DNA of 64,000 nucleotides from JAYODW01 sp038116745. Its GTDB lineage: Bacteria > Pseudomonadota > Gammaproteobacteria > Ga0077536. Below are positions 25,932 to 34,003 of this stretch, one piece after another (the first letter of the stretch is position 1; each line of letters begins with the position of its first letter). The DNA is taken from NCBI GenBank assembly GCA_038116745.1, contig JAYODW010000021.1:16737-80736 (forward strand). Direction: 5' to 3'. Below the pieces are notes generated by a model that saw only the letters and a list, made by a program, of their open reading frames with translations, was not told where the DNA came from and ran no database searches. The position numbers were made by a program, and so were the translations under genes.

Positions 25932-26345
25932 ATGATTACCAAAGGAATTAAGGAACTCTGCGCCGAGGCCGAGCTCGAGATCGAGACGCTGACGGTCGAA
26001 GAGGCAATGGAGGCGCGTAAAGACCCCAACGTTCAGCTCGTCGATATTCGGGATATCCGCGAACTGTGGCGCGACGGGGCGATCCCGGGCGCAATCCACG
26101 CGCCCCGCGGCATGCTCGAATTCTGGGTCGACCCGAACAGCCCTTACCACCGCGAGGATTTCGCGTCCGGAAAGAAATTTATTTTCTTCTGCGCCGGCGG
26201 CATGCGCTCCGCACTGGCGACCCAATCCGTGCACCGCATGGGGCTGGCGCCGGTGGCGCACATCCGTGGCGGCTACGGCGCCTGGGTCAAAGCCGGTGGC
26301 GAAACGGAGCCCCGCGAAGCCAAGCTCCCCGAGAAGAAAGGCTGA
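25932..26345 (+). CDS. Rhodanese-like sulfurtransferase domain protein
   Basis: A single-domain rhodanese-like protein of about 137 residues. Seen: the VQLVDIRDIRELWRDGAIPGAIHAPRG motif near the N terminus and an active-site loop CAGGMRSA, whose cysteine would carry the persulfide. Known: such proteins transfer sulfane sulfur or act in sulfide and cyanide metabolism. The start is ATG 25932, supported by AAGGAG six bases before; an upstream in-frame GTG lacks this. No signal peptide is seen. The gene stands alone and converges on the next gene. Confidence 0.88.
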   Translation: MITKGIKELCAEAELEIETLTVEEAMEARKDPNVQLVDIRDIRELWRDGAIPGAIHAPRGMLEFWVDPNSPYHREDFASGKKFIFFCAGGMRSALATQSVHRMGLAPVAHIRGGYGAWVKAGGETEPREAKLPEKKG

Positions 26346-26358
26346 GCGGCAATCCTGC

Positions 26359-26733
26359 TCAGAGGTCGAGACCGGTGCCTTCGCAGAACTGGCGCATACA
26401 GAAGTAATCGCGCCAGGCTGAAATTTTCCCGTCACGCACTTCGAAGGCACCAGACACCGGCAGCGCAAACGCCCGGCCAGCGGGCGGGTCGAAATGATCC
26501 AGACGCTCGTTCATCACCAGATTGCCCACCGCAATCTGACGCAGCGTCTCGATTTTCACCGGCCCGGTCAGTTTGAAAAAACCTGCGAGCGTATCGCGCA
26601 CCCCCTGTGGCCCGTGAACGGGCGGGAAGGGCATGTTCTGGTACACGCAATCGTCTGCGATGTACTGCAGCGACTGCTCCAGATCCGCGTTAAGCGCAGC
26701 GCAAAACGCATCGACTACTTGTTCAGGTGTCAT
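26359..26733 (-). CDS. Limonene-1,2-epoxide hydrolase-like NTF2-fold protein
   Basis: A 124-residue NTF2-fold protein. Seen: the opening TPEQVVDAFCAALN, YIADDCVYQNMPFPPVHGPQGVRDTLAGFF, then NERLDHFDPPAGRAFALPVSGAFEVRDGKISAWRDYF. The R-x-D and final D in RDYF match the Asp-Arg-Asp triad of limonene-1,2-epoxide hydrolases, and the length fits. Known: these enzymes open epoxides by direct water attack. GGAGGACAGGCA before ATG 26733 sets the start. An epoxide hydrolase would suit a genome that also has a halohydrin dehalogenase-like gene and a P450, though they are not adjacent. Confidence 0.78.
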   Translation of the reverse strand: MTPEQVVDAFCAALNADLEQSLQYIADDCVYQNMPFPPVHGPQGVRDTLAGFFKLTGPVKIETLRQIAVGNLVMNERLDHFDPPAGRAFALPVSGAFEVRDGKISAWRDYFCMRQFCEGTGLDL

Positions 26734-26804
26734 TGCCTGTCCTCCTGTTTGAGCTTCAGTGTGTATCACGCTGTCCTGAGGAATACCCGCGCCCTCATCT
26801 CCCG

Positions 26805-28913
26805 CTAGCGCCACTGGGCGCCCCGCGCACGCCGCAGCCCGCGCGTGACTGCCTTGCGGCCACCTTTAAGGGACCGTCCGGGAACAGCGGCCGGAACGAG
26901 CTGCGCCTCCCCCGGGCCAATCAGATCGCGCCTGCCCATAGCGGCCAGGGCATCACGCATGCGAGCAAAATTTGCTTCATCGTGATAGCGCAGGAAAGCT
27001 TTATGCAGTCGCCGCTGCTCGAGCGTCTTCGCGGTGAACAGCGGCGCGGACTTGTAGGAAAGCTTATGCAGGGGATCCCGGTTGGCGTGATACATCGCCG
27101 TGGCCAGCGCCATGGGCGACGGATAAAAGGTCTGCACCTGGTCCACGCGGAAGCGGTTACGCTTGAGCCATAGCGCCAGCTTGACCATGTCGCTGTCCTC
27201 GCAGCCCGGATGCGCGGCGATGAAATAGGGAATGAGGTACTGCTTTTTCCCCGCTGCGCGGGAATAGCGATCGAACATGCGCTTAAAGCGGTCGTAGCTG
27301 CCCATGCCCGGTTTCATCATCTTCGCCAGGGTCGCATCTTCACTGTGTTCCGGCGCGATTTTGAGATAACCGCCGACGTGATGGGTTACCAGCTCACGCA
27401 CATACTCCTCATCGAGCACCGCAAGGTCGTAGCGCAGCCCGGAGGCAATCAGCACACGCTTGATGCCCGGAAGCTGGCGCGCTTTGCGATAGAGCGCCGT
27501 GGTGGGTGCGTGACTGGTCTCAAGCTGGCTGCATACCGTGGGGTACACACAGGACAAGCGGCGACAGCGCGCCTGCACTGCATCGTCCCGGCAGTTCAGG
27601 CGATACATGTTGGCGGTCGGGCCACCAAGATCGGAAATCACCCCGGTGAAACCAGGTACTTTGTCCCGCACGTCCTCAACCTCGCGCAGAATCGAAGCCT
27701 CGGAGCGGCTCTGAATTACCCGGCCCTCATGCTCGGTAATCGAACAGAACGTACAGCCTCCGAAACACCCGCGCATGATGTTCACCGAGGTCTTGATCAT
27801 CTCGTAGGCCGGGATCCGGGCCTCACCGTATGACGGGTGCGGACGTCGCTGGTAAGGAAGATCAAACACACCGTCCAGCTCGGCTGTGCTCAGCGGGATC
27901 GGCGGCGGATTGATCCACACCTCCCGCTTCCCGTGCTTCTGCACCAGCGCACGAGCGTTATGCGGATTCGACTCCTGGTGCAGCACGCGGGAAGCGTGGG
28001 CGTAAAGAACCGGATCCCTGCTCACCTTCTCGAACGCGGGCAGACGGATCACTGTGAGCTCGCGTGCAGCGTCAGACTGCCGGTGACGCGGCATTGGCAC
28101 CACGCGCACCGTGGTGGCGCCGCCCGGCACTGCGTCGGCGCACTGCTTGTCACCCGCATAGTCATAGGGGCTTGGGATGGCGTCGACCAGCTTGGGCCAG
28201 TCGACACGGCTCGAATCGAGCTCGGTCCAGCCCGAGGGGACTGTCCGGCGCACCACCGCTGTACCACGGATATCGCACAGTGCTGAGATCGGCTCGCCCC
28301 GCGCAAGGCGATGCGCCACCTGCGCGAGAGCCCGCTCCGCATTGCCATACAGCAGAATGTCAGCGGCGGTATCAACCAGAATCGACCGTCGGACCTCGTC
28401 ACTCCAATAGTCGTACTGCGCAATCCGTCTGAGGCTGGCCTCAATGCCGCCGAGGACCAGCGGTACATCAGGGAACGCTTCACGGCAGCGCTGCGCATAG
28501 ACCGTTACCGCGCGGTCAGGTCGCCGTCCCGGCTCCCCCCCGGGCGTGTAGGCGTCATCACTACGCAGACGCTTGTCCGCCGTGTAGTGATTGATCATGG
28601 AGTCCATATTGCCGGCGGTCACCCCGAAAAAAAGATTCGGGCGGCCGAGCGCCTGAAAGGCATCAGGGCTGCGCCAGTCTGGTTGCGCGATGATGCCGAC
28701 GCGAAAACCCTGTGCCTCGAGAAAGCGCCCGATAACCGCCATGCCGAAGCTTGGATGGTCAACGTACGCATCACCGCACACCAGCACGACATCGCATGAA
28801 TCCCAGCCGAGCTCATCCATCTCGGCTCGCGACATCGGCAGATACGGCGCGATACCGAAACATTCAGCCCAATAGCGGGGATAGTCGAACAGTGGTGTAT
28901 CCGGATGCTTCAT
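26805..28913 (-). CDS. ygiQ: YgiQ-family radical SAM protein
   Basis: A 702-residue YgiQ protein, the usual size. Seen: the N-terminal DSCDVVLVCGDAYVDHPSFGMAVIGRFLEAQGFRVGIIAQPDW, which is the family's cobalamin-fold-like start; the radical SAM cluster motif CFGGCTFC in KTSVNIMRGCFGGCTFCSITEHEGR; and the family's C-terminal PSPMALATAMYHANRDPLHKLSYK. Known: radical SAM enzymes bind a 4Fe-4S cluster and SAM; the role of YgiQ is not established. The ATG at 28913 is preferred over one 60 bases upstream because family proteins start with a short HP-x-FDYPRYWAECFG-like segment. Confidence 0.95.
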   Translation of the reverse strand: MKHPDTPLFDYPRYWAECFGIAPYLPMSRAEMDELGWDSCDVVLVCGDAYVDHPSFGMAVIGRFLEAQGFRVGIIAQPDWRSPDAFQALGRPNLFFGVTAGNMDSMINHYTADKRLRSDDAYTPGGEPGRRPDRAVTVYAQRCREAFPDVPLVLGGIEASLRRIAQYDYWSDEVRRSILVDTAADILLYGNAERALAQVAHRLARGEPISALCDIRGTAVVRRTVPSGWTELDSSRVDWPKLVDAIPSPYDYAGDKQCADAVPGGATTVRVVPMPRHRQSDAARELTVIRLPAFEKVSRDPVLYAHASRVLHQESNPHNARALVQKHGKREVWINPPPIPLSTAELDGVFDLPYQRRPHPSYGEARIPAYEMIKTSVNIMRGCFGGCTFCSITEHEGRVIQSRSEASILREVEDVRDKVPGFTGVISDLGGPTANMYRLNCRDDAVQARCRRLSCVYPTVCSQLETSHAPTTALYRKARQLPGIKRVLIASGLRYDLAVLDEEYVRELVTHHVGGYLKIAPEHSEDATLAKMMKPGMGSYDRFKRMFDRYSRAAGKKQYLIPYFIAAHPGCEDSDMVKLALWLKRNRFRVDQVQTFYPSPMALATAMYHANRDPLHKLSYKSAPLFTAKTLEQRRLHKAFLRYHDEANFARMRDALAAMGRRDLIGPGEAQLVPAAVPGRSLKGGRKAVTRGLRRARGAQWR

Positions 28914-29052
28914 GTGTGCATTGTAAGGGGCCGGCGGGTGCGCTCTGGCGCTACTAGGCGCCCCGCGCAGCACGGGGTCTGCTGGCTATCACGGACCCAG
29001 TCCTTCACGACGCGAGCCGATGCACACCCGGAGGTGAAGCACAGACTCCGGA

Positions 29053-29613
29053 TCATGGCTCGTGAACACCCGGCAACGCAGCCGGTTGTTGCTCGCTCAG
29101 CGTCCGCAGGTAGCGGAAAAGCTCGCGCGCAGCGGTGGCTGGCTGCCCGCGGTCCCGTTCGGCGGTGGCGCGGGCTGCAAGCCGCGCGGCGTGCGCGCGC
29201 TCGAACGCAGGGAAGCGCGCGGCTAACTCGTTCAGCGGGGCTGTCTCCCCCGCGACCAGCGCATCGCGCCAGGACTCAATTTCTTTCAGCGCCTGCACGG
29301 CCAGTCGATGGGGCTGATGAAGACGCTCCAGCACGTCACCAATGGCTGAATGATCGGTCTGCGCCAGCAGGCCGGTAACGAAACGCAGCTGTCTCTGACG
29401 CGCGCCACGCTGCATGCCTTTAAGCGCAACGACCGCCTGCAGCAGATCCTCGTCCAGCGGCACGCGCTCGAGGGCTTCACGCGAAAGCTCGCCGAGCTGC
29501 TCAGCCAGACACGCAATAGCCTGCCGTTCACGCTTGCGTGCTGACTTGCTGGGTCGCTCCCCTGCCTGCGTTTCCATCTCCGGTAACGTCTGTGCCGCGG
29601 TTCTTTTCGCCAT
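29053..29613 (-). CDS. darP: Ribosome biogenesis factor DarP (YjgA, DUF615)
   Basis: A 186-residue YjgA/DUF615 protein. Seen: a basic SKSARKRERQAIACLAEQLGELSREALERVPLDEDLLQAV, then ARQRQLRFVTGLLAQTD and a long helical C terminus ending YLRTLSEQQPA. These are the hallmarks of the family, and the length is as usual. Known: DarP associates with the large ribosomal subunit during assembly in gammaproteobacteria, so it supports the assignment of the host. It is transcribed in the same direction as ygiQ, 140 bases away. Confidence 0.93.
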   Translation of the reverse strand: MAKRTAAQTLPEMETQAGERPSKSARKRERQAIACLAEQLGELSREALERVPLDEDLLQAVVALKGMQRGARQRQLRFVTGLLAQTDHSAIGDVLERLHQPHRLAVQALKEIESWRDALVAGETAPLNELAARFPAFERAHAARLAARATAERDRGQPATAARELFRYLRTLSEQQPAALPGVHEP

Positions 29614-29702
29614 CGTGCTGTCTGATTGCCCTGTCTTGCCCGGCTTTACACTACCAAAGTGACTGCGCGACCATGCCGCCCCTTCACCCCTCAGGTGTAC
29701 TC

Positions 29703-30041
29703 ATGTCCGCCCTCTTGCGTTCCAGAACGCTGGCTATCCTTGAGCGCGCCACCGTGCTGGCTGCAGCCGCCGGCTGCTTCTTCAAAGCGTTGATCTATCC
29801 GGCCCTCGCGCATGGGCCCGAGGCCCGTTTCGGTGCAGGCGATATTCTCGATTACCTCATGCTGCTGCTGATTTTCCTGCTGAGCTCAGCCGCCGGGATC
29901 CTGGGGTTTCTGCTTTCGCTGGAAGCGGCGCCTGACGAACGCGGGACCGTCTATCGTCGAGTAGCCGTCGCCATGACGGTGTTTGTCATCTACTACCTGG
30001 TACATCCGCACCTGCCCGAGCTGTCGCTCGGGGGAGGCTGA
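29703..30041 (+). CDS. Small integral membrane protein, function unknown
   Basis: A 112-residue protein with three likely membrane segments: ATVLAAAAGCFFKALIYPAL, YLMLLLIFLLSSAAGILGFLL and VAVAMTVFVIYYLVHPHLP. The start at ATG 29703 gives a sensible N terminus (SALLRSRTLAI); the ATG at 29673 and a longer upstream extension lack family-like sequence. I do not recognise a named family. It converges on hspQ with nine bases between stop codons. Confidence 0.7.
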   Translation: MSALLRSRTLAILERATVLAAAAGCFFKALIYPALAHGPEARFGAGDILDYLMLLLIFLLSSAAGILGFLLSLEAAPDERGTVYRRVAVAMTVFVIYYLVHPHLPELSLGGG

Positions 30042-30050
30042 GCGCAGGCG

Positions 30051-30386
30051 CTACTGCGCAATACTGGGCTTGATCCAGTAGTGGTTATCCTCGAAGCGTT
30101 CAAAAAACTGGCCGATGTCCGGGTGGTTCACCGGTTTGCCACTGAGATCTTCCAGCAGATTCTGCTCTGACACATAAGCCACATAGCTGGTCTCAGCGTT
30201 TTCGGCCAGCAGGTGATAGAAGGGCTGGTCCTTGCGCGGCCGGACGTTTTCAGGAATCGACAGCCACCACTCCTCGGTGTTACTGAAAGTGGGATCGACG
30301 TCGTAGATCACCCCGCGAAACGGGTACAGCCGATGCTTGACCACCTGCCCGATAAGAAACTTGGCGTTGCGCACGATATCAATCAT
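30051..30386 (-). CDS. hspQ: Heat shock protein HspQ (YccV-like)
   Basis: A 111-residue HspQ protein, standard length. Seen: AKFLIGQVVKHRLYPFRGVIYDVDPTFSNTEEWW, the characteristic YPFRGVI(Y/V)DVDP block, then FYHLLAENAETSYVAYVSEQNLL and GQFFERFEDNHYWIK. Known: YccV/HspQ is a hemimethylated-DNA-binding fold protein, and HspQ modulates Lon protease and is heat induced in enterobacteria. GGAG precedes the ATG at 30386. No promoter could be identified by eye. Confidence 0.94.
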   Translation of the reverse strand: MIDIVRNAKFLIGQVVKHRLYPFRGVIYDVDPTFSNTEEWWLSIPENVRPRKDQPFYHLLAENAETSYVAYVSEQNLLEDLSGKPVNHPDIGQFFERFEDNHYWIKPSIAQ

Positions 30387-30435
30387 GTAGAGCTCCGCCG
30401 CGCCACGCGGCTCCCCGGGTACCGTTGAATGGCCA

Positions 30436-31197
30436 TCAGCGTCCGGTGACCTTGCGCGTAGCCGTGCGAAAACGCTCGCGTTGTTCGTCCGTGGCGCGCA
30501 ACGCGCGATTGACCGCCTGTTCTTCGGCGCAGACATCGCGATCGAGACTTGCCAGATCCATGATCCGCTTCGATTCTCTGACCGCAATACGCGAGTTCCC
30601 GGCGATGGTCTCTGCGATCCGGAACACCCGGTCTTCCAGTTCATCCACCGGCATCAGCTCGTTGACAAAACCATAAGCCTGCGCCTCTTCGGCCGAAAAA
30701 CGACGTGCGGTGAGGATCAGCTCTTTCGCTCTCGCCACCCCGACCAGGCGCGGCAGCACCGACGCCCCCACCACCAGACCATACTCCGCGCCAGGCAGAC
30801 GAAAGCTCGCCGTCGGCGCGGCGTAGCGGATATCGCAAGCCATAGCCAACAGCGCACCACCGCCGAAACAGTAGCCGTGGATTGCCGCCAGCAGCGGCAG
30901 CGGGCAGGCCTCAAGCCGCGCCACAGCCCGGTTGGCAGAGCTGTTCAGAGGGTCGGCAGCACCCGCCTCCACCCCGCTCGCTTCGAGCATATCCTGCCCG
31001 GCACAGAAGGCTTTCCGACCCGAGCCCTTGATGACAATCGCGCCGACCGCCTCATCAGCCTCTGCCTCTTCGACAGCCGCAATCAGATCCTCAGCCAGTT
31101 CGTGGTTAATGGCGTGATGGCGCTCCGGGCGGTTCAGAGTCAAGGTCAGCACACCCTGGTTGAGGGTCTGCTGCAGCACGGGGCTGCTGTGCGTCAC
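30436..31197 (-). CDS. Enoyl-CoA hydratase/isomerase family protein
   Basis: A 253-residue crotonase-fold protein. Seen: the oxyanion-hole segments AFCAGQD (63-69) and YCFGGG (109-114). At the usual first catalytic glutamate position the sequence reads FRLPGAEYG, with the glutamate shifted by two residues, so classical hydratase activity is doubtful. The start is GTG at 31197. It abuts the VOC gene directly: the VOC stop codon TAA is followed at once by this GTG, which implies translational coupling. Known: crotonases act on acyl-CoA thioesters. Inferred: the two proteins work in one step or on one substrate. Confidence 0.85.
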   Translation of the reverse strand: MTHSSPVLQQTLNQGVLTLTLNRPERHHAINHELAEDLIAAVEEAEADEAVGAIVIKGSGRKAFCAGQDMLEASGVEAGAADPLNSSANRAVARLEACPLPLLAAIHGYCFGGGALLAMACDIRYAAPTASFRLPGAEYGLVVGASVLPRLVGVARAKELILTARRFSAEEAQAYGFVNELMPVDELEDRVFRIAETIAGNSRIAVRESKRIMDLASLDRDVCAEEQAVNRALRATDEQRERFRTATRKVTGR

Positions 31198-31722
31198 TTA
31201 GAGCGGTCCCTTGCGTACCGGGTCGGAACCATCCCAGCCCTTGGCGGCGTCTTCGACCAGCATGAACAGGTCCTTGAAGACCTCACTGTTATCCCACAGC
31301 TCGATGAAATGCCCGACCGTATCGACAGTGTCGAAATACACCAGGGGCGCGCCACCGACCGTGCACTCAAACGCTGCTTCGTGACCCAGCGCGCGGTACT
31401 GCGCGCAGGCCTGTTCATAGTTCTCGGGCATCAGGCCGAAGTGATGCACGCCGGTTCGCCCGGCATCGAGGAACTCCTTGTATACCGAAGGCGCATCGCT
31501 CTCCAGGGTGATGAGCTCGATCTGAACATCACCGCTGTTGCCGAGCGCCAGCGTCACGTCTGCATTTGATGGGCCGCCCCGATAGCGTTGATTCTCAAGT
31601 GGACAGTGTTCAAACAGGAAGAACGGACCCACCTTGAGCACCTCCGTCCAGTACTTGAGCGCGGCGTCCATATCTCGCACGACGTAGGCTATCTGGCGCA
31701 CCGTATAGAGCGGCTGGGTCAT
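31198..31722 (-). CDS. VOC (glyoxalase/dioxygenase fold) family protein
   Basis: A 174-residue vicinal-oxygen-chelate protein. Seen: two beta-alpha-beta-beta-beta halves with VRQIAYVVRDMDAALKYWTEVLKVGPFFLFE in the first and TGVHHFGLMPENYEQACAQYRALGHEAAFE in the second. Metal ligands are probably H in GVHHFG and E in FIELWDNS. Known: the fold covers glyoxalases, epimerases and extradiol enzymes. It is directly coupled to the downstream crotonase gene. The layout resembles methylmalonyl-CoA epimerase-type VOC proteins, but the reaction is unknown. Confidence 0.83.
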   Translation of the reverse strand: MTQPLYTVRQIAYVVRDMDAALKYWTEVLKVGPFFLFEHCPLENQRYRGGPSNADVTLALGNSGDVQIELITLESDAPSVYKEFLDAGRTGVHHFGLMPENYEQACAQYRALGHEAAFECTVGGAPLVYFDTVDTVGHFIELWDNSEVFKDLFMLVEDAAKGWDGSDPVRKGPL

Positions 31723-31913
31723 GGTATGTTCTCTCCGTGTTGCCTTGGTGGGGCAAGACAGTAACCCGAAGCGGCGCGTGCGGGAAGCGGTGCCCCAGTG
31801 GTCGCCGAAGAAACCGACGCGAAGCGGATAACACCAGCTACGTCTCGCCTCTAAAGCAGGGCCTCCTGCCCGTCGTGTACCTCTCTCAGGTCATTTTTAA
31901 GGAAGGGAAAGTC

Positions 31914-32309
31914 ATGTTCGAACGCGTCCGCGAAATCGCCGAGGAGCAGGCCTTTGCCCGCCACCTGGGCGTCGAGCTGGTCTCCAATGACGTGGATCGG
32001 GCGGTGCTGCGCCTGCCATACAGCGCATTCCTCGGCAGCGACCGGGTCAATGGCGGCGCGATCAGTTCGCTGGTGGACCTGGCTGCAACCTGCGCTTTCT
32101 GGTCCCACCCTGACGTTACCGCGCAGTCGCGCGGTGCCACCATCAGTTTCACGATCAACTTTCTGCGACTTTCCGTCGCCATTGATCTCACCGCCAGCGC
32201 CCGCGTGCGCAGGCGGGGGGGCAGTATCTGCGTCGGCGACGTGTCCGTCACCGCGCCCGACGGCATCGAGGTCGCCATCGCTAACGTGACCTACAAGCTG
32301 AATCCCTGA
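31914..32309 (+). CDS. PaaI-type hotdog thioesterase
   Basis: A 131-residue hotdog-fold thioesterase. Seen: FARHLGVELVSNDVDRAVLRLPYSAFLGSDRVNGGAISSLVDLAATCAFWS, with the NGGAISSLVDLA helix carrying the usual active-site Asp, then the ATISFTINFLR strand. Known: PaaI-like enzymes hydrolyse acyl-CoA thioesters. The start is ATG 31914, after GGAAGG. It is divergent from the VOC-crotonase pair, so it may belong to the same acyl-CoA pathway. Upstream in-frame codons exist but do not look like protein of this family. Confidence 0.88.
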   Translation: MFERVREIAEEQAFARHLGVELVSNDVDRAVLRLPYSAFLGSDRVNGGAISSLVDLAATCAFWSHPDVTAQSRGATISFTINFLRLSVAIDLTASARVRRRGGSICVGDVSVTAPDGIEVAIANVTYKLNP

Positions 32310-32380
32310 ACTCCGGGTCGGGGACCGCGCCCCGGTCGGTATACTCCCTGCTCACCTTGAACCATGAAGGAATGCCGACC

Positions 32381-33187
32381 ATGACATTGCGATACCGGAT
32401 CTGCCTGATTCTCGGCTGTCTGCTGTCTCTCTCCGTCCACGCCAACGACGAAGCGCTGACCGCGGCGGCGAACGGACCGCATCGCAGCGCCGACAACATT
32501 GCCCGGAATGACTCACGGCATCCTGTCGCTACGCTGGAGTTTTTCGGCCTGCGTCCGGATATGACTGTCGTCGAGGTCTGGCCCGGTGCGGGGGGCTGGT
32601 ACACAGAAATTCTCGCGCCCTACCTGCGCCCTTCGGGTCGCTTCATCACCGCCAACTTCGACGGCAGCACCGGGGTGGAATACTTCGCGAATGCGGATAA
32701 GAAGTTCCGGGAGAAGCTGGCTGCGGACCCCGGCGTGTACGACAAAATCGAGATCAGCGGCCTGATGCCGCCGGCCAAGCTGGATATCGCGCCGGCAGGC
32801 AGCGCAGACCTGGTGGTCAGCTTCCGCAACCTGCATAACTGGGTCAACAACGGCATTGCGGAGCAGATGTTCGAGGCCATCTTCGCCGTCCTGAAGCCGG
32901 GTGGAACCCTTGGTCTGGTAGCGCATCGCGGCACCCCTGACATGGTCGGAGCAGCAGCCGCCAAAACAGGCTATCTGGCGGAAAGCGAAGCGCGACGTCT
33001 GGCCGAAGGCGCCGGTTTCAAATTCGTCGCGTCGGCGGAGATCAACGCCAACCCCAGGGACACCAAGGACTACGCTGACGGGGTATGGACCCTGCCGCCG
33101 TCTTATCGCCGCGGCGACGTCGAGCGCGAGAAATACGCCGCCATCGGGGAAAGTGACCGCATGACGCTCAAGTTCAGCAAACCCTGA
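32381..33187 (+). CDS. Exported class I SAM methyltransferase-fold protein
   Basis: A protein of about 268 residues. Seen: an N-terminal signal peptide (RICLILGCLLSLSVHA) followed by a class I methyltransferase-like domain with MTVVEVWPGAGGWYTEILAPYLRPSGRF, where the GxGxG loop reads WPGAGG, then ADLVVSFRNLHNW and a post-core VLKPGGTLGLVAH. AAGGA nine bases before ATG 32381 sets the start; two earlier in-frame starts exist. Known: proteins of this kind with signal peptides occur in several proteobacteria. SAM is not known in the periplasm, so either the signal is an anchor or the fold has a different role. Confidence 0.82.
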   Translation: MTLRYRICLILGCLLSLSVHANDEALTAAANGPHRSADNIARNDSRHPVATLEFFGLRPDMTVVEVWPGAGGWYTEILAPYLRPSGRFITANFDGSTGVEYFANADKKFREKLAADPGVYDKIEISGLMPPAKLDIAPAGSADLVVSFRNLHNWVNNGIAEQMFEAIFAVLKPGGTLGLVAHRGTPDMVGAAAAKTGYLAESEARRLAEGAGFKFVASAEINANPRDTKDYADGVWTLPPSYRRGDVEREKYAAIGESDRMTLKFSKP

Positions 33188-33196
33188 CAGAGCGGC

Positions 33197-33967
33197 TCAG
33201 TGCAGGTGACTCGGCGCAGAGCCGAGCGCCTCGCGTCGCGCCTCCAGCCAGGCTCTCAAATCGGGGTCCGACGTGAGCCGCGCCGCAGCCTCGATCTCGA
33301 AACGGGCCATGTCGGGCACGCCAGCCGCCACCCAGAGGTCAATGCGATCAATATGCAGACCGAGCGGGTCGGTCGCGAGCAGCATCTGGTAGTGACTGAT
33401 GTCGAGCGCATCGGCGGGCTTGCCCTGCGTCTGCGCCAGCGCACGCAGGTTGTTCAGCATGCGCAGCACGATCGCCACAGGCTCGGCCGTCTGCAGCGCC
33501 GCCGCGGGCGTCTGCTGTTGCGCGCTGAGCAGCGCCTCGAGATCTCTGGCGCTGAGGCAGCGCATCGCGAAGGGGTCGACATACACCTCACCCAGCTGCG
33601 CGAGAAAATGGCCGGGAAAATTGATGCCGCGAGCGGGCAGCCCGCAGCTTTCCGCCACGCTCAGCACGACGACTGCGAGGGAGATCGGGATCCCGCGCCT
33701 GCTGCGCAGAACCTGCTCCACGGAACTGTTACCGCGCTCGTAATAGCTCTCAGCACCGCGGAATCCGAGGTCCGACAGGAGCGCGACCAGACTTTCAGGT
33801 GTGGGGTCCTGAGCACACAGTTCGGCGAGGCGTGCAATCTCCTCACGCACCCAATCCTGGTCAGTCGCCGGGTCAAGCAGGCGCGCGACCAGTAGCGCAC
33901 CGGTGAGGACGTCCTCTGATGACGCGGCAAAGGCGCGGAATTCAATTTCGAGCGGCAGTCCGGACAA
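33197..33967 (-). CDS. SirB1-family transglutaminase-like/TPR protein
   Basis: A 256-residue SirB1-family protein. Seen: the N-terminal transglutaminase-like block with NSSVEQVLRSRRGIPISLAVVVLSVAESCGLPARGINFPGHFLAQL, where the GI(P/N)-x-(P/S)-hydrophobic and G-x-x-x-PGHFL motifs are typical, then YVDPFA and a C-terminal TPR-like region (ALDISHYQMLLATDP). Known: the family has lost or altered its protease residues; it occurs beside prmC in many gammaproteobacteria, and its function is not settled. Here prmC is absent. It converges on the preceding methyltransferase-like gene and is divergent from the next. Confidence 0.86.
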   Translation of the reverse strand: MSGLPLEIEFRAFAASSEDVLTGALLVARLLDPATDQDWVREEIARLAELCAQDPTPESLVALLSDLGFRGAESYYERGNSSVEQVLRSRRGIPISLAVVVLSVAESCGLPARGINFPGHFLAQLGEVYVDPFAMRCLSARDLEALLSAQQQTPAAALQTAEPVAIVLRMLNNLRALAQTQGKPADALDISHYQMLLATDPLGLHIDRIDLWVAAGVPDMARFEIEAAARLTSDPDLRAWLEARREALGSAPSHLH

Positions 33968-34003
33968 CGCTGCTTCCTCAACAGTTTTCGGAAGCGTCTC
34001 ACG

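Noticed and set aside
26342..26362. CTGAGC/GCTCAG inverted repeat between the rhodanese and epoxide hydrolase-like genes
   Set aside because: Short stem with a nine-base loop, overlapping a coding end; likely chance.
30042..30059. GCGCAG/CTGCGC hairpin at the convergent end of a small membrane gene and hspQ
   Set aside because: Six-base stem overlapping the hspQ stop codon, with no U-tract; too weak to call a terminator.
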